A stretch of 64,000 nucleotides of DNA from Rallus limicola (lineage: Eukaryota; Chordata; Aves; Gruiformes; Rallidae). The stretch's first letter is position 1. Each line of letters starts with the position of its first letter. The position numbers and the translations under genes were made by a program. Location: assembly GCA_022605955.1 (NCBI GenBank), contig JAKCOZ010000008.1, forward strand, positions 37,240,547 to 37,304,546, read 5' to 3'. Under the pieces are notes generated by a model. That model did not search any database and was not told the DNA's origin. It saw only the letters and a program-made list of their open reading frames with translations. Of the stretch, positions 13,482-28,369 are shown in pieces.

Positions 13482-16400
13482 TGACTTAATCTGCATCGGG
13501 CATTACTTACAGAAAGAAACATGCTGCAAGATTAAAGCACTAACAACAGTCATCGTGCATGTATTATTTCTCACCTACACAGAGACTACTGCCCTGAATT
13601 ACAAATTGACAGCACCATTCCCCATACAAAGGGCCAATTCATAAAGCACTCTGAAGAAGTTCTTAGCCACGCCATTAGCTTAAACAAAACCGACGCGTCA
13701 ATCTTCAGAGCGTTGAGTACACTTCAGCAGTGGATGGACGCACATGCTCTCTCATCACAGCAGAAAGGGGTCTGCCAGACATGGTGCTGGAAGTCTGAAA
13801 ACCTGCGTACTACAAGAGCCTTCGCTCACGCAAATAATACACGCTTACATCTGAAGAATCAGGCTTGAGGATTTATTTTACGTGAAGCACACCAACCAGA
13901 GTTCTTTACTTACTCAGTCTGCATCCTGAGAACAATTTGCTTCCACCCAGTTTGCTCAAAGCTTACTACTCTGCTTTTAGTCCAGGATTTACAGGACACC
14001 TTTCTCCCCACACAGTTGGGTTTTTTTTTTGTTTTTAATTTGGCGGTGAAACAGCTTGCAAAATTTTGATTTCTAAAGCGATGACACCCGCCTTCCTAAG
14101 CGGCCCCTATTCTCTGTCATTCCCATGTACTGCTGCCTTTCCAAGAGTAGAACTTCTAAACAATTCAACCTCTTAGCTATTTTAATTGATTTTTCTTTCC
14201 AATACCTCCCGCACTTGAAGATTTCTTAATTTCCCCCCCTGAAATATTCACAGGAGAAGAGAACATTAGATGTTAATCTAGCTGCTTGATTTGTAGCAGT
14301 TCTCCAGTTCTCTACCCAACCATTTAAATACTGTCATTCATAATAGGGTGATATACTGTACTATAAACCCTTTTGCAAATGGTATGTCTTGGTATTTTTC
14401 TTTTGTGACAAAGAATCATATTCGTTATAAAGGGGAAAGAAGCGGTCTCGGCGCTCAGACTTACCTACAGAATCTCAGCGTCTCAACAGCTTCCCTCCCC
14501 CTTTTTAAAAGAAATCTCACCCCCAAACCCTTTTTTAAAAGGAAATCCATTTAAAGAATGCTTTAAAGTCTGACAGCGCCAAAGCCCAGAAGCTTTCTTT
14601 TGGTACTAAGCCCAAAATCATCTCCTCCTGATCACTCCATACCTCTGCACATGTGTCTCAGAGCATAGCAACACCACTTTTTACCATAGATTCCTATGTA
14701 TAATTACAACTGCGTGGTTGTAGCTTAGCTAAACTACCTGTAATTAGCCCTCTGATCTCATAAGCAGTGACCTGATATGGAAACTTGCTTCCCTACTGCA
14801 AACATGCCCTGACTACCATGGTGGTAAACACCTTCAGTCCAAGAAGGCTCAGAAGGTAGGATTATGTCCCCAGCGCAGCCCTGAAAGCTTCACCTCATCA
14901 GTGCGTGTCTAACGAGTTTGCGTGCTCCTTACTGCACATGACCCCAAAATGGCCCACATCATGATCAGTGCTTGAGTTGGATCTCTTTTACATGGCAACG
15001 CAATGGCCTTTTATCCTCACAACACATCCCCAACTTGGGTTCACTTCTCCAGCTGAAACCCAAGTCCAACTCACAAGAACTTGTCACCTCCAGGTCTATC
15101 TCCGTAAGAGTACCAGAGACACCAGACACAGGTTTTGGAAGGAAAGCTGCCCAACTACAGCAATATAGGCCTGTTCCAAAGACATGCAAAGCTTCTTGTC
15201 CTGGGGGTTACAGGAGAAAGTCTCTTGCCAAGATACCGTATGCATGTAAAGGCCGAATACTTTCCAAACGTGGGTCAAACCAAGTTCAGGCTGCTGGGTT
15301 TTGAGTCAGGCTAGCTGGAGTTCACATCCCGCTTCAGTTTATTCCACCCTATCGCCTTTGTTTTCATGGTTATTTCAAACCAGGATGAAAATACACTTAC
15401 CAAAGCAGGGACACAGCACTGGCAAGAGATGATAGCTGATGCTCCATTAAGAATCTGCTATCAACAGTGAACACGAAGGAACAAGGGAAGTCTGGCACAC
15501 AGCAGTAGTTAGGACAGACCAGGATGATTTAGCTTCTGTTGAGTGACTTGCATCTTTACATGTCAAATCTCATTTCATTTCGTCCCCACTCTGGTCCTCG
15601 TCCCCCTTCTGATGTGCCTCAGCTTTATCCCGGGGATGACTGACACGATTGCTATGTGGTTGCTCGCGATTTCCAAGACCACTGTTAACAGCACTGCCGA
15701 ATGGCACCGGCCCTAGAACCGCACAAAGCTCAGTCCTCCTTCCAGCCCGCTCAAGCCACGGGCTGGCTTTAGCTTTTGTTTATGATCCCATGGACCATTT
15801 TCAAACCACATCACAGTTTTTAGCCAAACACATTTGGATGAACTCTCAATTCAGCTGTTAGCAGGCAGCACCAAGTCGCTTTGCTAAAATCCAAGTATTT
15901 TAGATCTGCTAATGTTTGCTTCGTGCGCTTATCTTGAAATTCTAGCAAAAAGGTAATCGAGTTTTTCTGGCAAGTTTTAGTCTATAAAAACCACCCTGAG
16001 TATCCCTCACAGTTACATTGAGCCACTCAGGAAAACTAAATCCTGCAGCCGTGTGTTTGTATTACTCTTCCCTTCTCCCTAAGACCAGCTACAAGGCTCA
16101 TTTCAAGCTTTACAGCTCTAGGACAACTGAGAGTGAAATATCTTCATGTCATCTAACCATATAGCTCATCTCCAATTTATCATAAGGTGATGGATCCTTT
16201 ATAATAAACAAGACATCCAGTCATATGAATTTTTCCCTTGTTCTAACTCACACAAAATAAACTAAAGGTTGATTTTATTGTATTAAATTGCACTACTTAA
16301 ATATTTTTAATTTAAAGGGAATAATTAAGTGCCAACATCTGGCCTGTCTGCTGAGACTGCTCGAAAGAGGTGTGGGTAATTATTGCAGTCAGAAGGTTTT

Positions 16401-18620
16401 GAAAGACGCAAAGTAGGACCAGGGAAAATGGTATTTTAACAAACCTGTGAGGACTTCCACAGTGGGTATTTCAAATATGGGTATCAACGCAGTACCTACA
16501 TTTCAAAGTAGCCCTGCTCCCCCACCCCTGAGTAATATTCCTTCTTCATGCCATTTACTATTACGAATTTGCCATCGTGACTTATACTTGCTCACACATG
16601 TTAAATATTAACAGGACCAACCCCTCTTTTTCAAGATTTTAAATAATAAAAACAAGAAACAAGGGATGTTGGGCCAACAGCCCTGATGCAGATTCACACA
16701 TGATTATCACACCATTAAAAGGTAGCTAAAGAATTATGAAAAAATTATTGAGAATGCCCTAAGTTTGCCTTGTTCAAAAATTAGGCTAAAGGGCTTTAAA
16801 TGCGTGCTGTTCAGTTTACTCTTTTGATTGCTTTACCACTATGTAAATCAATTTGTTAATGTTCCTTACAAAATGCATGAGCCAGTTATACTGACAAACA
16901 CACAAAGCTCATTCGTAATTAGCAGTTAATTAGTAAGAAGGAACAGATGCTGTTAGAGTTTCAGCAGGCGAACAGGTTCTGTAAACAATGCTTATAAATC
17001 TAAATGAATTTATTAACCACAATGCAACTGTCAACATTTTGCTGGCAACCATACAAATATGGTGGAATCCCCAAAACATCTTTACAACATATTAATAATC
17101 ATTGTGTCAACCCAAGTCTATCAGGCCGTCTCACTTGCTAACTGTCATAAGCTTTCTACTTAATCTTGTTATGTCACTTCTCCGGTCTAATTCCTCATGC
17201 CCTCAGAGGAAGAGCTCCAGTCACCAATGTTAGCCCAGATGCACACACTGACTCACCTCCAAGATATCGCAGCAACTCCAAATGATGGCATTTTTGCAAG
17301 ATGAATGTTTGTTTTCCACCGATACCTTGACCCAACCTTTCCACAAACCCAAACCCAACCAAAAGTACGCACATCGTGGTCCCGGAGGCCTCCCAGTCCT
17401 TTTCTTTAGAACCATAATCGCTCGATGAGAGATCGGTACTACGAAGGCATCTTTAGACCTCATCAACTAAAAATAACCTAAGGTCAATTATTTCCACTCA
17501 CCATTTATAAAACTGTGCAGGCAAAAAGCCACCACGTGAAGCCATAGGGATTTTTTTTTTCTTTTTCTTGGTTGGCTATTCAGTGGTTTGGTTGATTTGG
17601 GTTTGTTTTTTTTGACTTATCAGGGTAGAAGTAGATGGCTCAAATAAACAGAATGCAGCTATGAAAGCAGTATGAAGACACAAACTCCTTGAATCAAAGG
17701 CTTTTGGCCAGGGGCCAGTTCTTAGCCTAAGGGCAACAGTGGAGATACCTTAGTGACCTCATTGCTGTCAATCTCTGCATGTCACATTGACATGCCACCT
17801 TGATATATTACACCATTTCAGCACTGGAAAATTCTAATAAATTTTTTAAAGTCGTATTATGGCTTGCTTTATTGATGTTCTCTTTTATACCTACATTGCT
17901 TTCGATCATTCCCTCCTCCTCCTCTCCCCCAAAGTATCCTGACACCTCTTCGCCACAGTCTGTACATGGATTTGCCACACACAGGCAAGCAGAAGAGGAT
18001 GAGAACATCCCAAGTGGAGGAAATTCTCCAAAGCTTTACTGGTGAAACTGCTTTGGCTGGTTTGCTTGCTCCAGTCCTCCTCACTGCACTGTTAAGAGAG
18101 ACCGAAAGATAGGAGAATCCATTCTCTGCTGGCATCAAGAGAACAAAAAGGAAATGAGGATGCAGTACCTGACAGGCAATACACACTTGTTCTGCCCAGG
18201 CAGAACAGAAGAATTCTTTCTTCTGCAAAGAAGAATGTGGCAACAACCCAAGATGAGACTTTCAGAGTGTCTGTATACTTGTTACAGGGGAGAGAGGAGA
18301 GGAAACCAGCTCCACAGACCTCCTCCAGAGAAGTCTATCTCCAATCTATACTGTGAAGACCCATGCTAGGACCCCAAAACTCTTCCAGGGTGATGCCCTG
18401 AACACTAGCAGCACTACGCCCAGGTCAGGTTTGTGCCTCACTTCCACAAGTGCTGACTTCCCAGGTGCAGCCCTGAAACTGCTGCAGCTACCAGTAACAC
18501 CACGACATCTCAGGACAGAGCCCAAGCACTACAGACAAGTTCTGCCTCTAGAGCCTTGCAAAGCTGTAGTTTCTCTGGCAGACAAGCTGATCTTGAAATT
18601 CAGTGGCTTGAAAATGGGTG

Positions 18621-18682
18621 GACTTGCCAATGTCAGGTTTAAGGTTGGACTCAATGGTCTTCTCCAACCAAGCTGATTCTAT
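18621..18682 (+). mobile_element. CR1 LINE 3'-end fragment
   Basis: A short forward piece with ggttggactcaatggtcttc, then tccaaccaagctgattctatg, matching the final part of a CR1 3' untranslated region. The left boundary is uncertain. Confidence 0.8.
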
Positions 18683-19635
18683 GTTGAAGCTCAGCAACTA
18701 GTCTCTTCTTTCTCTGGAGAGTTCAGCACTGGAAATCAGATCCTAGACTGCTCTACCATGAAGAGCAGCAACTCTTCCTTTTATAAGGACATGGGTGGTT
18801 CTTTCTGCACTTTTGCCCCTCAATTTCTTTTCTAAGTAAGGGAAGATCCAGGTCTTCTGGCACTCTTCCCCTCCCTATTTCCAGTCTCTCCCCACTGCCT
18901 CTCCAGGGATGCTTAACCTGATCAACACGCTGCTCCAAACAGCAGCTGGAATGTCTTCTTATAAATCTTAACCTGGCACAAGAGCTACCATCACATCATC
19001 AGCTAGGATATCATCAGCTACTAGTGAAACTCAATGTTTTTTCATTATCTCTTAAGAGGCAAGTAAGAGCATAATATCTGGGCAGGACTAAAGAAGAGTT
19101 GAACATCTTGAACACCTTGTACTTGCCATCATAAGCAATCTATGCTAACAAACATTTAAATACACTTCTTTATTAAGTGAAATTCTGTATAAAATAGAAT
19201 TCTCTGTTCACTATCATACACATTGTACCACAAAGCCACATTTTTGAGCTGGGCATAGTGATGAAGCAAATCACCCTGAAATGAAACCAGTTAATTCATA
19301 CATAAGCCACCAGCTTGTTTCCATTACGAGGACCAGAGGCACCCATCAGCTTCAGGTCACAGAAACAAGCGGTCAAAAAAATGATAGAAAGTTAATTTCT
19401 CTGCCAAGTTTATGAATAATACCTCATTTGTAGATCTTTTAATCCACCCATGGAGTAGAGCAGGAGGCTGCTCTGGTTGGTTCTGGCACACTTGGGACTA
19501 TGACTGCACAATGTTTGCAGGTATTTAGAGATAAGACAAGGACAACTTAGAGGGTGGGGAAGTGAAAACTTGTATTTTAGGGACTGAAATACTGGGAGAT
19601 TAATTGAAAGCATCATAGTAGGAATTCGATCCTTA

Positions 19636-19832
19636 TCACAGAATCACAGAATTATCAAGGTTGGAAAAGACCTAAAAGATCATCCAGTCCAACCATTCAC
19701 CTATTGCTACCAGCTCCCACTAAACCATGTCCCTCAATACAACATCTAGTCTTTCCTTGAACACCCCCAGGGTTGGTGACTCCACCACCTCCCTGGGCAG
19801 TGCATTCCAGTGCCTGACTACCCTTTCTTATA
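19636..19832 (-). mobile_element. CR1 LINE 3' untranslated fragment
   Basis: A reverse-orientation copy starting with the complement of the tail (tcacagaatcacagaattat), then ggttggaaaagacctaaaag and tccagtccaacc, and ending within the block containing ctccaccacctccctgggca. About 200 nt, 5'-truncated. Confidence 0.95.
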
Positions 19833-21251
19833 AGCCAAAGACCCAAATTCCAGTTTTCGCCTGCAACCCTCAGCACATCTGGGGAAGGGAAACCAGCAGA
19901 ATCCAGCAAGGCAGAGGAAGCAGATGACCCAGAGGGACAGACAAGCAGGGAAGAAAGAGGAACTGTCTCAGAGATGCTGACATTCTGGGCCAGGCCTGCC
20001 CACTTTGGGCAGGAGGGGCTGTTCCCGCAGGGTGGCAGGTAAAAGCCATAACTGTGGGCAGGGGAGGGTTGGATGCCCAAACCATGCAATATTCTCATCT
20101 CCTGCCTGTTTGCAACCAGACAGCAATTAAAGCAGGCTTCCCAAAACCAGAAAAAGAGTATTTTCTGTTAAATCCAGGGCCTTTTTAATGCTGTTTTATT
20201 CCAAGTACTTAGGAGTCCTGCTTTTCTTGGGACGATACCTGAAAAGCATCGAGAGCAAAACACACAACACCCAGTTATCGCAGTCAAAGGAAACATTATT
20301 CCAGGCAGGTACGTGTGGCTGTAGCTGTTCCTCTGATGTAAGGGCACATTTGATCTAATTGGAAAAAATATTTCAAGTGCACTGGGAATAGTCACTGTTA
20401 ACTGAATGCAACAACGAAAAAGGAAAAAAGAGCATGCAGACCCCAGGGAATTACCAAATCAATTAACAACTAATTCAGGAACTAATTTCTGTATTGCCTC
20501 TTAGCACAAAACTGTATCTTTAATTTCTCCTGCAATAAGCATCACCATGATAGTCCTAACACACTCTGACGCTTTAAATGAGTTTACAAGTATCTCTTTT
20601 TGATTGGCTATATAACATTATTTCTTCACAGTTCAATGCAACCATAGCCAAGTGCTCTGAAATATTTAATTATACTGGTAGCTACCAGTTAACAATTTAC
20701 AGAACCACAGCGAGTACAAAACATTTTATAACTAGTAATCAGCTAATTAAAAACACAGCAAAATGTGTATGTTCTGATTATAAACAATTGTGGGGGAATT
20801 ACACAGAAGATTTCAGCACTAAGAGTATTTGGCTAAAAACCATACCCTCGTTGTTTGTACAAGCAGATCTAGATACTGATTACTGTGATTAGACTGAAGT
20901 GTGACAGAGGAAATTACACCCCATGCTTGACAGAAATAAATAAGAATATGTCATATGCCAGTTCCTTGATAAAAATCATAGAGATTCCAAGTTTCGGAAA
21001 GCCGCTATCCAGAGGCGCTGATACTGCCCTGCAAACAACTACCTGGGAGCCTATGCAAGCACAAGCGTGTAAAAAGCATAGGTGGTGCAGTTTTGGGGAG
21101 TACTTTGGTGTAGAAGATGGTGAAGTAGCACCACAGTGGTTGGGTGTCTGAACAGGGGTCCGACGCAGGAGCTCGGCAGGTAGCATCCATGCAGAAAGGG
21201 GACATGTATAAGGAAGGCGAGTAAATCCTAAATTGTGCCCCTCCAGATTGT

Positions 21252-21650
21252 AGAACCATAGAATGGTTTTAGTTAGAAAAGCCCTTCAAGATCATCAAGT
21301 CCAACCTTCTATCCAGCCCCACTAGGTCCAACACCAGACCATGTCACCAAGAACAGTATCTCCTCTTCTTTTAAACCCCTCCAGGGATGGTGACTCAACC
21401 ACCTCCCTGGGCAGCCTGGTCCCAGTATCTGACAATCCTTACAGGAAAGAAATTTTTCCTAATAGCCAACCTAAACTTCCCCTGACGCAACTTCAGGTCA
21501 TTTCCCCTTGTCCTGTCAGTAGCTACCAGGGAGAAGAGACCAACCCCCACCTTACTACAGCCACTTTTTAGGTAGCTGTAAGAGCTATGAGGTCTCCCCT
21601 CAGTCTCCTATTCTCCAGGCTGAACAATCCCAGCTCCTTCTGCTGCTTCT
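21252..21650 (-). mobile_element. CR1 LINE 3' end
   Basis: A reverse-orientation copy from the tail complement (agaaccatagaatgg) through ccaccacctccctgggcagc and ccttgtcctgtcagtagcta to the end of the reverse-transcriptase frame, where the minus strand reads a form of [20 protein letters not shown]. About 400 nt and 5'-truncated. It lies only about 1.4 kb from the 19.6 kb copy. Confidence 0.96.
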
Positions 21651-22429
21651 TGTAAGATGTTTGCTGCCATCCTCCCTTTGAAACAGTTTTGGTCCTCAGA
21701 TGCATTAGCCATTTCTCTCTCAAAACACAACCTGATTTGGAGTGTGGGCAGAAGACAGGAGCCATGGTAGAAGCCCCAGTGCTCAGCCCTTCTAAGGCAT
21801 TCGTAGCACCCTGTGCTCTAACCCTGCTCTTCCTATACCATTGGGTTTGTGGGTTGGTTGTTTTTTTTTTCACCCTGTCAAGTCAGATGAATTAGGGAAG
21901 AGCAGATGCTAAGATGGTTGCTTGTTCGTTCTCTCTTTCCGTAGGCTCAAAGTAAACATGAACATTCGGGAAACCTGCTGCAAAGAGCATTTATTGTTTG
22001 TGACGACGGCGAGTCTCGGGTCTGACACTTGCCTGAAGCCTTACAGTGCTCTTCTGCTAGTGAGGAGGACTAAGGACATCCCTTTGACTGACTAGACGTG
22101 GCAGACCATCTCTTTTCACAACCTATTTCCAAGACACTGCCACACTTACTGAAATGCTCTTAAGAGCAGGCACAGACAGCCCCGGGTATTTCAGGGGACA
22201 ACAGATTTCAGGTATGATGTTCCTGAGCAGCACACCGCAGCAGGCAGACAGGAGGTCAGAGGGGTAACATGGGTCAAATGTCTGTTGAAATCCTAATTAA
22301 GCTGTAAAAACCCCTTTTTATTTTGTTCTTGAGCCATGCAGGCTGACAGGGAATAAATGTGTTAAAGTCCCACCTGTTTGGGCTAAAAGGTGACAAAAAA
22401 CAACTCTGGAAGAGTTAAGGAGGACAGGG

Positions 22430-22845
22430 AGCTACTGGAGAGAGGACAACAAATTGCTATGGAAATTATTATTAGACCAGAACACCTCTCTGATGAAGAG
22501 AGGCTGAGGGACTTGGGACTTTTTAGCCTGGAGAAGAGAAGACTCAGTCAATCCTTGAGGGGGGGTTCAGGAGGATGGGGTCAGTCTGTGTTCAGGGGTG
22601 CCCAGGGACAGGACAGGAGGCGATGGGCACGAACTGGAGCAAAGGAAGTTCCACCTAACCCTGAAAAGGAACTTCTTTCCTGGGAGGGTGGCAAAGCCCT
22701 GGGCCAGGCTGCCCAGAAAGGTTAGGGAATCTCCATCTCTGGAGAGATTCCAACCCTGTGACCCTGGATGCTGTCCTATGCTGCAAGGTCTGGCAGGGGG
22801 TTGGACAGGATGATCTCCAGAGGTCCCTGCCACCCCTGATCACCA
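22430..22845 (+). mobile_element. CR1 LINE 3' end
   Basis: A forward copy that keeps the last part of the reverse-transcriptase frame ([20 protein letters not shown]) and then the 3' untranslated region with gggacaggacaggaggcgat and ggttggacaggatgatctcc. The tail repeat is degraded (cacccctgatcaccagtgat). Overlapping open frames are element-derived. Confidence 0.95.
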
Positions 22846-24041
22846 GTGATCAGAAATAAGGGAAGAAATGCAAAGGGACAACCTAAGCTTTGGCATCCTG
22901 AGCTGAAGGTAGGCAGGCTAAGGGTTGGTACCAGGACACCCCCCCTCACGCTGCAGCTCTCCTCCTCCTCATCCTCTGCAGCACAGATGGCCGCCACAAA
23001 GCATTTGGTCAGGCTGGAAGAGGCACGCTGCTCAAGTTTACTAGCAAACCTTCTCCCCAGACACGTATCAAAAGTGACTGCTAAGGCTCAGTCTAAGAAA
23101 ACCAGAGTCTGAGATAAACTACATCGAAATCCTCTAGTTTCCCCCCTCCAGTTGAAGGGGAATTCTTGGGATCCCACAACTCAATTTAAAAGCTACAGGA
23201 AAAAGATTGCTGATAAGGGATCACAAGTTGTGACACATCTTTCAGAAGCTCTTTAAGTCCTATTTTTTCACACAGACTCTGACATTTGTTGGAAGCACCC
23301 TCCAATAATTATTGTGGAGAAATTTCATGCTTCTTTTTATAAAAAGCCAAATATATTTTGTGAAATTCCAATATTCTTTATGCCCATCTTAAGGAAAAGT
23401 TGCACCTCACGCATCCAAGAACCAAACTTTGTGCATACATGATTTACTTTGTGAAAAGCAAATCAGTGACAAAGCCCTGCCATAAAAAAAATTGCCATTT
23501 TTAGGAGAGCAAAAAGAACCCACAACAAATCCCCCCTGCAAAAGGACAAAATCCTTAATTCCATTAAGATTACTTTGACACACCAAGCTGGCAGGCAAAA
23601 AAGGTCATCTGAAATATCACCTAAAAGTAAAACTCGAGCAAGATATTCGACTTTCTCCATTAATACAGCCATTTGCAAACCAGGAGAAGCAAAGGGATTC
23701 TGAAGTTCACCTTTGCAAGTCATGGATGGTGAGTTTTTCACTATGTCATCACTGTAACGTTAACCATTAGCACGTTGAGTTTTTAGCTGCGCTTCGAGTT
23801 TGCCGCTCCTAAACGAGGCAGGAATTTGGGGGCAACAAGAGGTACCAGGGTAAGGCAAGGGTTGAGGCAACCTGTCAAAACCTATTTTTGACCACTTTTT
23901 GGTCAAGGTTATCTAGTTGGGGCTGTGTAATAATATGGGCATCTGTGATTAAGTGCAAATGGCAGAGAGAAGAAGGTCTGAGAGCACAAAGTCAAGGCCA
24001 GCTCTTACGTATTTATTTACGCTCTAATCTGGAGGGGATGG

Positions 24042-24087
24042 AGGCAGAGGGGGGTAGGGGGGGAAGAGAGAGAGGGAAAAAAAAAGG
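24042..24087 (+). repeat. Purine-rich low-complexity tract
   Basis: A G/A-only run with two G stretches near 24049-24063 followed by gaagagagagaggg and an A run. It is pyrimidine-rich in the AGAP1 transcript. Confidence 0.8.
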
Positions 24088-27000
24088 AAAGAGCACACAG
24101 CTGCCATCCCAAAACCAGACCTCCCATCTGCCACCCACGATTTGCATGTCACCTTCTCCAGGCTCATTTGTACTTCATTAACTGCCATTGACTTAACAAG
24201 ATTTATGCAAATGACACCATAGGAGCTCGCTAACTCCCACTGCAATCAAGTGATTATGTATGTACAATTCTCCACAGCAATGAAAAATTAATACATGACA
24301 AGCCCACTCACCGCTGAGCTGAGCTTCTTGCTTTTATTTTTCTTGTTGTGCTTCCTTTTTTTTTTTTAATATTTTATTTTATTGGAATATGCCCTACTGC
24401 TAAAGCTTTAGCGAGCCCGCAGAAGACAAAGTAATTTTTGCAAAAAAAGCCAACTCCCAACCCATCCTAGAAAGCACATCACCCTAAGGGGAAGAAGACT
24501 AACACATGCTTCCAAATATTCACTCAGGTTACCAGGAACACGTTTCCATTTTCAGAATAAACGTTTCTGAACAGAGGATGCTCCGGAAGGAGTAAACCAT
24601 TCTCCCTAAGTTTGCTTAAAGGGCGGTAGTAGCAATGCTACAGGAGATAGCTTCATTTTATTTTTTTTTGGTTAGTTTAAGCACCTCCTTCTCAGAAGTA
24701 CAGAACTTTCTATGGATTTTAACTTTGGGCCAATAGCATCCCAGACTTTTTCTGATTCCATTCAATTAGCAGAAGGTATTTACGTAGCACCCAAGTCAGA
24801 CTTTTTGCCCCTTCCTTCTTTTTGGAAAATCAGGGCATTCGTGGTCTTAAAAGGATGCAAAAGTACAGGATTTAAGGCACACTGATGTGGAAGGGGATTG
24901 TGCCTCCCTGGAAAATCAGCCTTCCCAAAATTTCATGTGCCTCAGGACATCTTGGCAAAAGTTAGCAGTGACGTTTTAGAACCGTGCCTGTTTTTCATTG
25001 CCTATGTCTCAGGCTTCTACTGGGAGCAAGAAGGTTCGTCAAGGGAGTTTCATATGGCTTAGCCCAATAAAGCTGTCTTCAGAACGGCAGCAAAAAATTA
25101 TTTTTTAACATTTAGATAGGACAGAAAGCATAAGAAAGTAAGAATATTAACTCCTGTCCACCAGGTTGCTTTGAGTTCAGCACAGAGCGTTGAAGGAGCA
25201 AGGTATTTCTGTAAACAGGCAGTTTATAATTTTACCAATTTCCCCTAAACTCTCAGGGATTCAGGAACTGAGAGGAGGAATTCGGGAGCAGGTTGCACCT
25301 CTTGGCCTCTTCTGACCCAAAACTATACCCAGAGCTGTGCAGACCAGTACCTGGATCCCAGGATGGCTGCGATACACAAATTTACCACAACTCTTTATGC
25401 CAGCACAGATGACTCCAAAATGTGTATGTGCATTTATAAAGAAACCAGGGGGAAAACGGAACACTGCCATATCCCCACCCCCTCTTCTCTGCCAGCTCAA
25501 ATGGTCTCCAAACATACAAGAGCATCACTCTGAGGGGAGATGTCAACCCCTAGCTATGTCAGTTCGACTGCTGCAATAGAGACCGGATCTAGGAAAAACC
25601 CACTGATGAAAGACAAGATCCTCATCGTCACATTTTCTACGCTTCCTAGAGAGAGATGATTCGTTCACACGTTTATTCTGCGCTCTCCCCACCACACATG
25701 AACATACCGGCCCTTCCTCCTGCCTTTCACGTGCCCCTTTAGTGCTGGAAGAGATTTCTTTTTCTTTCAAACCTAGAACATTTCCAATCCCCAAGTAACT
25801 TCTTTCAGTTTCTCCTGGGGTTTTCTGCTGCAGTTCTCTGGTTTAGGTTGGGAAATAGCGTTTCTAATTTTGGAGAGAACCTGGGTAGGTGAGAACAACC
25901 CACAGGCACCATGCCATTGATCCCAATAAGCAAGCAGTAAGATTTTTGTTTCTCTCACTTTTTTTTTTTTTGTTTGCAATTACCTTTTTTCTCCCCCAAA
26001 ATATCAGTGAGCCGAGAACACAAAATCCACTGTATCTCACTTTCAATTGTAACCTTCTATTTGACACGTGTGTAAATCTGTTAATAAGCTCAACCAACAC
26101 AACTGAGGCACATGTATGAGTCTGGACTTCTCGCCAGCAGCCCTTATTAAGTATTGCTGCCATACACAGTGAGTAAGACCCCACAGAGACTAAAACAAAG
26201 TACTAACAACAGGTATTAAAAAAGCCTGGCCACTAACATGCTCTTGAAGATGCCCTAAAGACATAAAAGCAGAGTGTACGCATGAAGCTGGAAGAGACTT
26301 CTGCTCAAGAGCACTGTAAAGAAGTCAGAGGACATTTAACATAACTAGAGGTTACTCCTGGTTTACTACACAGGGCAGGGTAGCAATATGACTTTTGGGC
26401 TAACAGGAGGACAAATGCTGGACAACACAGTGCCAGAACAATGAAAAAAAAAAGTCTTTTAATGATGTAAGAAGCAAACTCTCCCACAGCAATATCATGA
26501 CTGCTACAATCTGTGTTACTCTACTTCCTGAAAAGAGACTTCTCCTTCATTTGCCATGGAAGCGTTAACGCAATGGAAGGGGTTAAGAGGGCGCAGCAGC
26601 ACGACATACTGAAGTTTTTAGGTTCTTTTTCACATCCCTCTGTCTTATTCAAACTCAGTGTACAGAATAAGAGGGACACCATCTTTTCCATCAGGAATTT
26701 CTGTTGCCTCAGAGAAAGGCCCAACTATCTGGTGCCTGTAAAGCCCACTGAGAGCACATATGCGGTGGCAATTCACCTCGGTGCCACCTCCGCTGCCAGG
26801 AGCTCTCCGCGCCTCAAGAGCGGGTAGACAAAAAGCCACCTCCTCTGGGAAGCCTCAGGAGCCTTTTCTGCTTGAAGTGGTGTAATTGAGGACCGCTTCA
26901 AACTAACGTATATTTTAAAACATTAATGAAACACTGCCTGGATGAACATGCGTTGCATATTCAAATGTTTCCACATCAAAAAAGCGGGGTTTTTTTTCTC

Positions 27001-27657
27001 CCTACTCCATCCTTTTTTGATTCAATGGCTAGGCAATGCCGGCCTCCTTCAGTTTATCAAAACCTTCCTATAAAATACAAACTGAATTAACTCCAAAGCC
27101 CACTCTTTTGACACACAAGGATGACATGAAACACCCTTGATGGCGTCCATCCTATGACGCTGCATGCCATGCAACCTCCGTTCTTCTGGCACCCCGATGA
27201 ACAGCATGTATCCACTGACTACCGCTCAAATATTTATTGTGAATAACCTGAACGTGTCCAGATGAATCCAAACAGGTTAAATAACAACAGAAAAGGACAC
27301 ATTCCCAAAACATTGGGCATGCTCAGTACACAAGTAGGGGTTTGTGGGGAGGATTTTTCAGTGCAGAAACTTGAGACATTGTAGGGGATGTTTCATTGCA
27401 ACGCAGCACGGCACAATCATGCTTTAAAACGCTTACCTTATGAGATACCCTTCCCTACAAGAGCATTTTTAATCAAATTAATTTCATACAACAGCATTTC
27501 AGAAAAGAAGAGCGTGTATGCCTCGAATAAATATTGAAAAATGTCCCTCAGTTTTTCACTCTCAGCTGCATTCACAGGCACTTTTGTTTAATTAGCATTA
27601 CCCAAAAGAATTCCAGCTGGTCTAACCCATCTCATACCATACAAAAGCTGTAGGGGA

Positions 27658-27676
27658 AAAAAAAAAAAAAAAAAGA
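27658..27676 (+). repeat. Poly-A run
   Basis: About 17 consecutive A followed by gattaaaaaaag. No adjoining retroposed sequence was recognised, so it is treated as a simple homopolymer. Confidence 0.85.
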
Positions 27677-28369
27677 TTAAAAAAAGTAATTGTAGCTTGT
27701 TTTAAATGCCTGGAATTTTCTCTGCTGAACGCAGAGCCAAATACTGAGCGTAGCCGGTTTCAAACTGCTCTTCTGAATTGCAGCGTGTTTGATTAAAATT
27801 TGTCTACTAGAGATTCACAGACACGACAGCACTTATGCTGCCTGATGGTCCCAAAAGGTCTTTTTAACTGCCTTTAAGAAAGAAAATCACTGCAGATAGT
27901 TAAGTGTAGAGGAAACTCATTTCTCCCCTCACCTCCAAAAATTAAAACCAAAACAAAACACCAAAAAAGCCCCCAAACACCAAAATCCGTCCCCAGCCAG
28001 GAAACCCAGCACTGCCTGGAGGGATGAAACATGGACTGAGGAAGGGTTGGAAGAGGCAAAGGGGAGGAAAGCCACTGAAAGAGCCTGGAAACAACCACAT
28101 GGGAAGAAAATAAGCTCGCTTCCTTCGGCGCCAGTGCTGTCTCCAGCGCAGTAACTCACAGGAGAGTAAATACTTGCAAACACCATCACAGAAACTATTT
28201 GTAAAGCATCCCGTGCAAGCGCTTAGCGTGGTGTTCTGAGCCGTGTGAATCCAGCGCTAATTTAATCCCAGAAAGCAAATGATCTCATTCACCCGAATAC
28301 TTTGCGTCAGATGCCAGCGCTGGTTCTGCCTTTCAAAGGAGCGTTCGCAGCTACAATTTAGCATTGAGT

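Noticed and set aside
19101..19135. Minus-strand reading K-V-F-K similar to the VFQD end of the GTPase-like domain
   Set aside because: There is no GT donor at the right place, the surrounding codons do not fit, and it is downstream of exons that should follow it.
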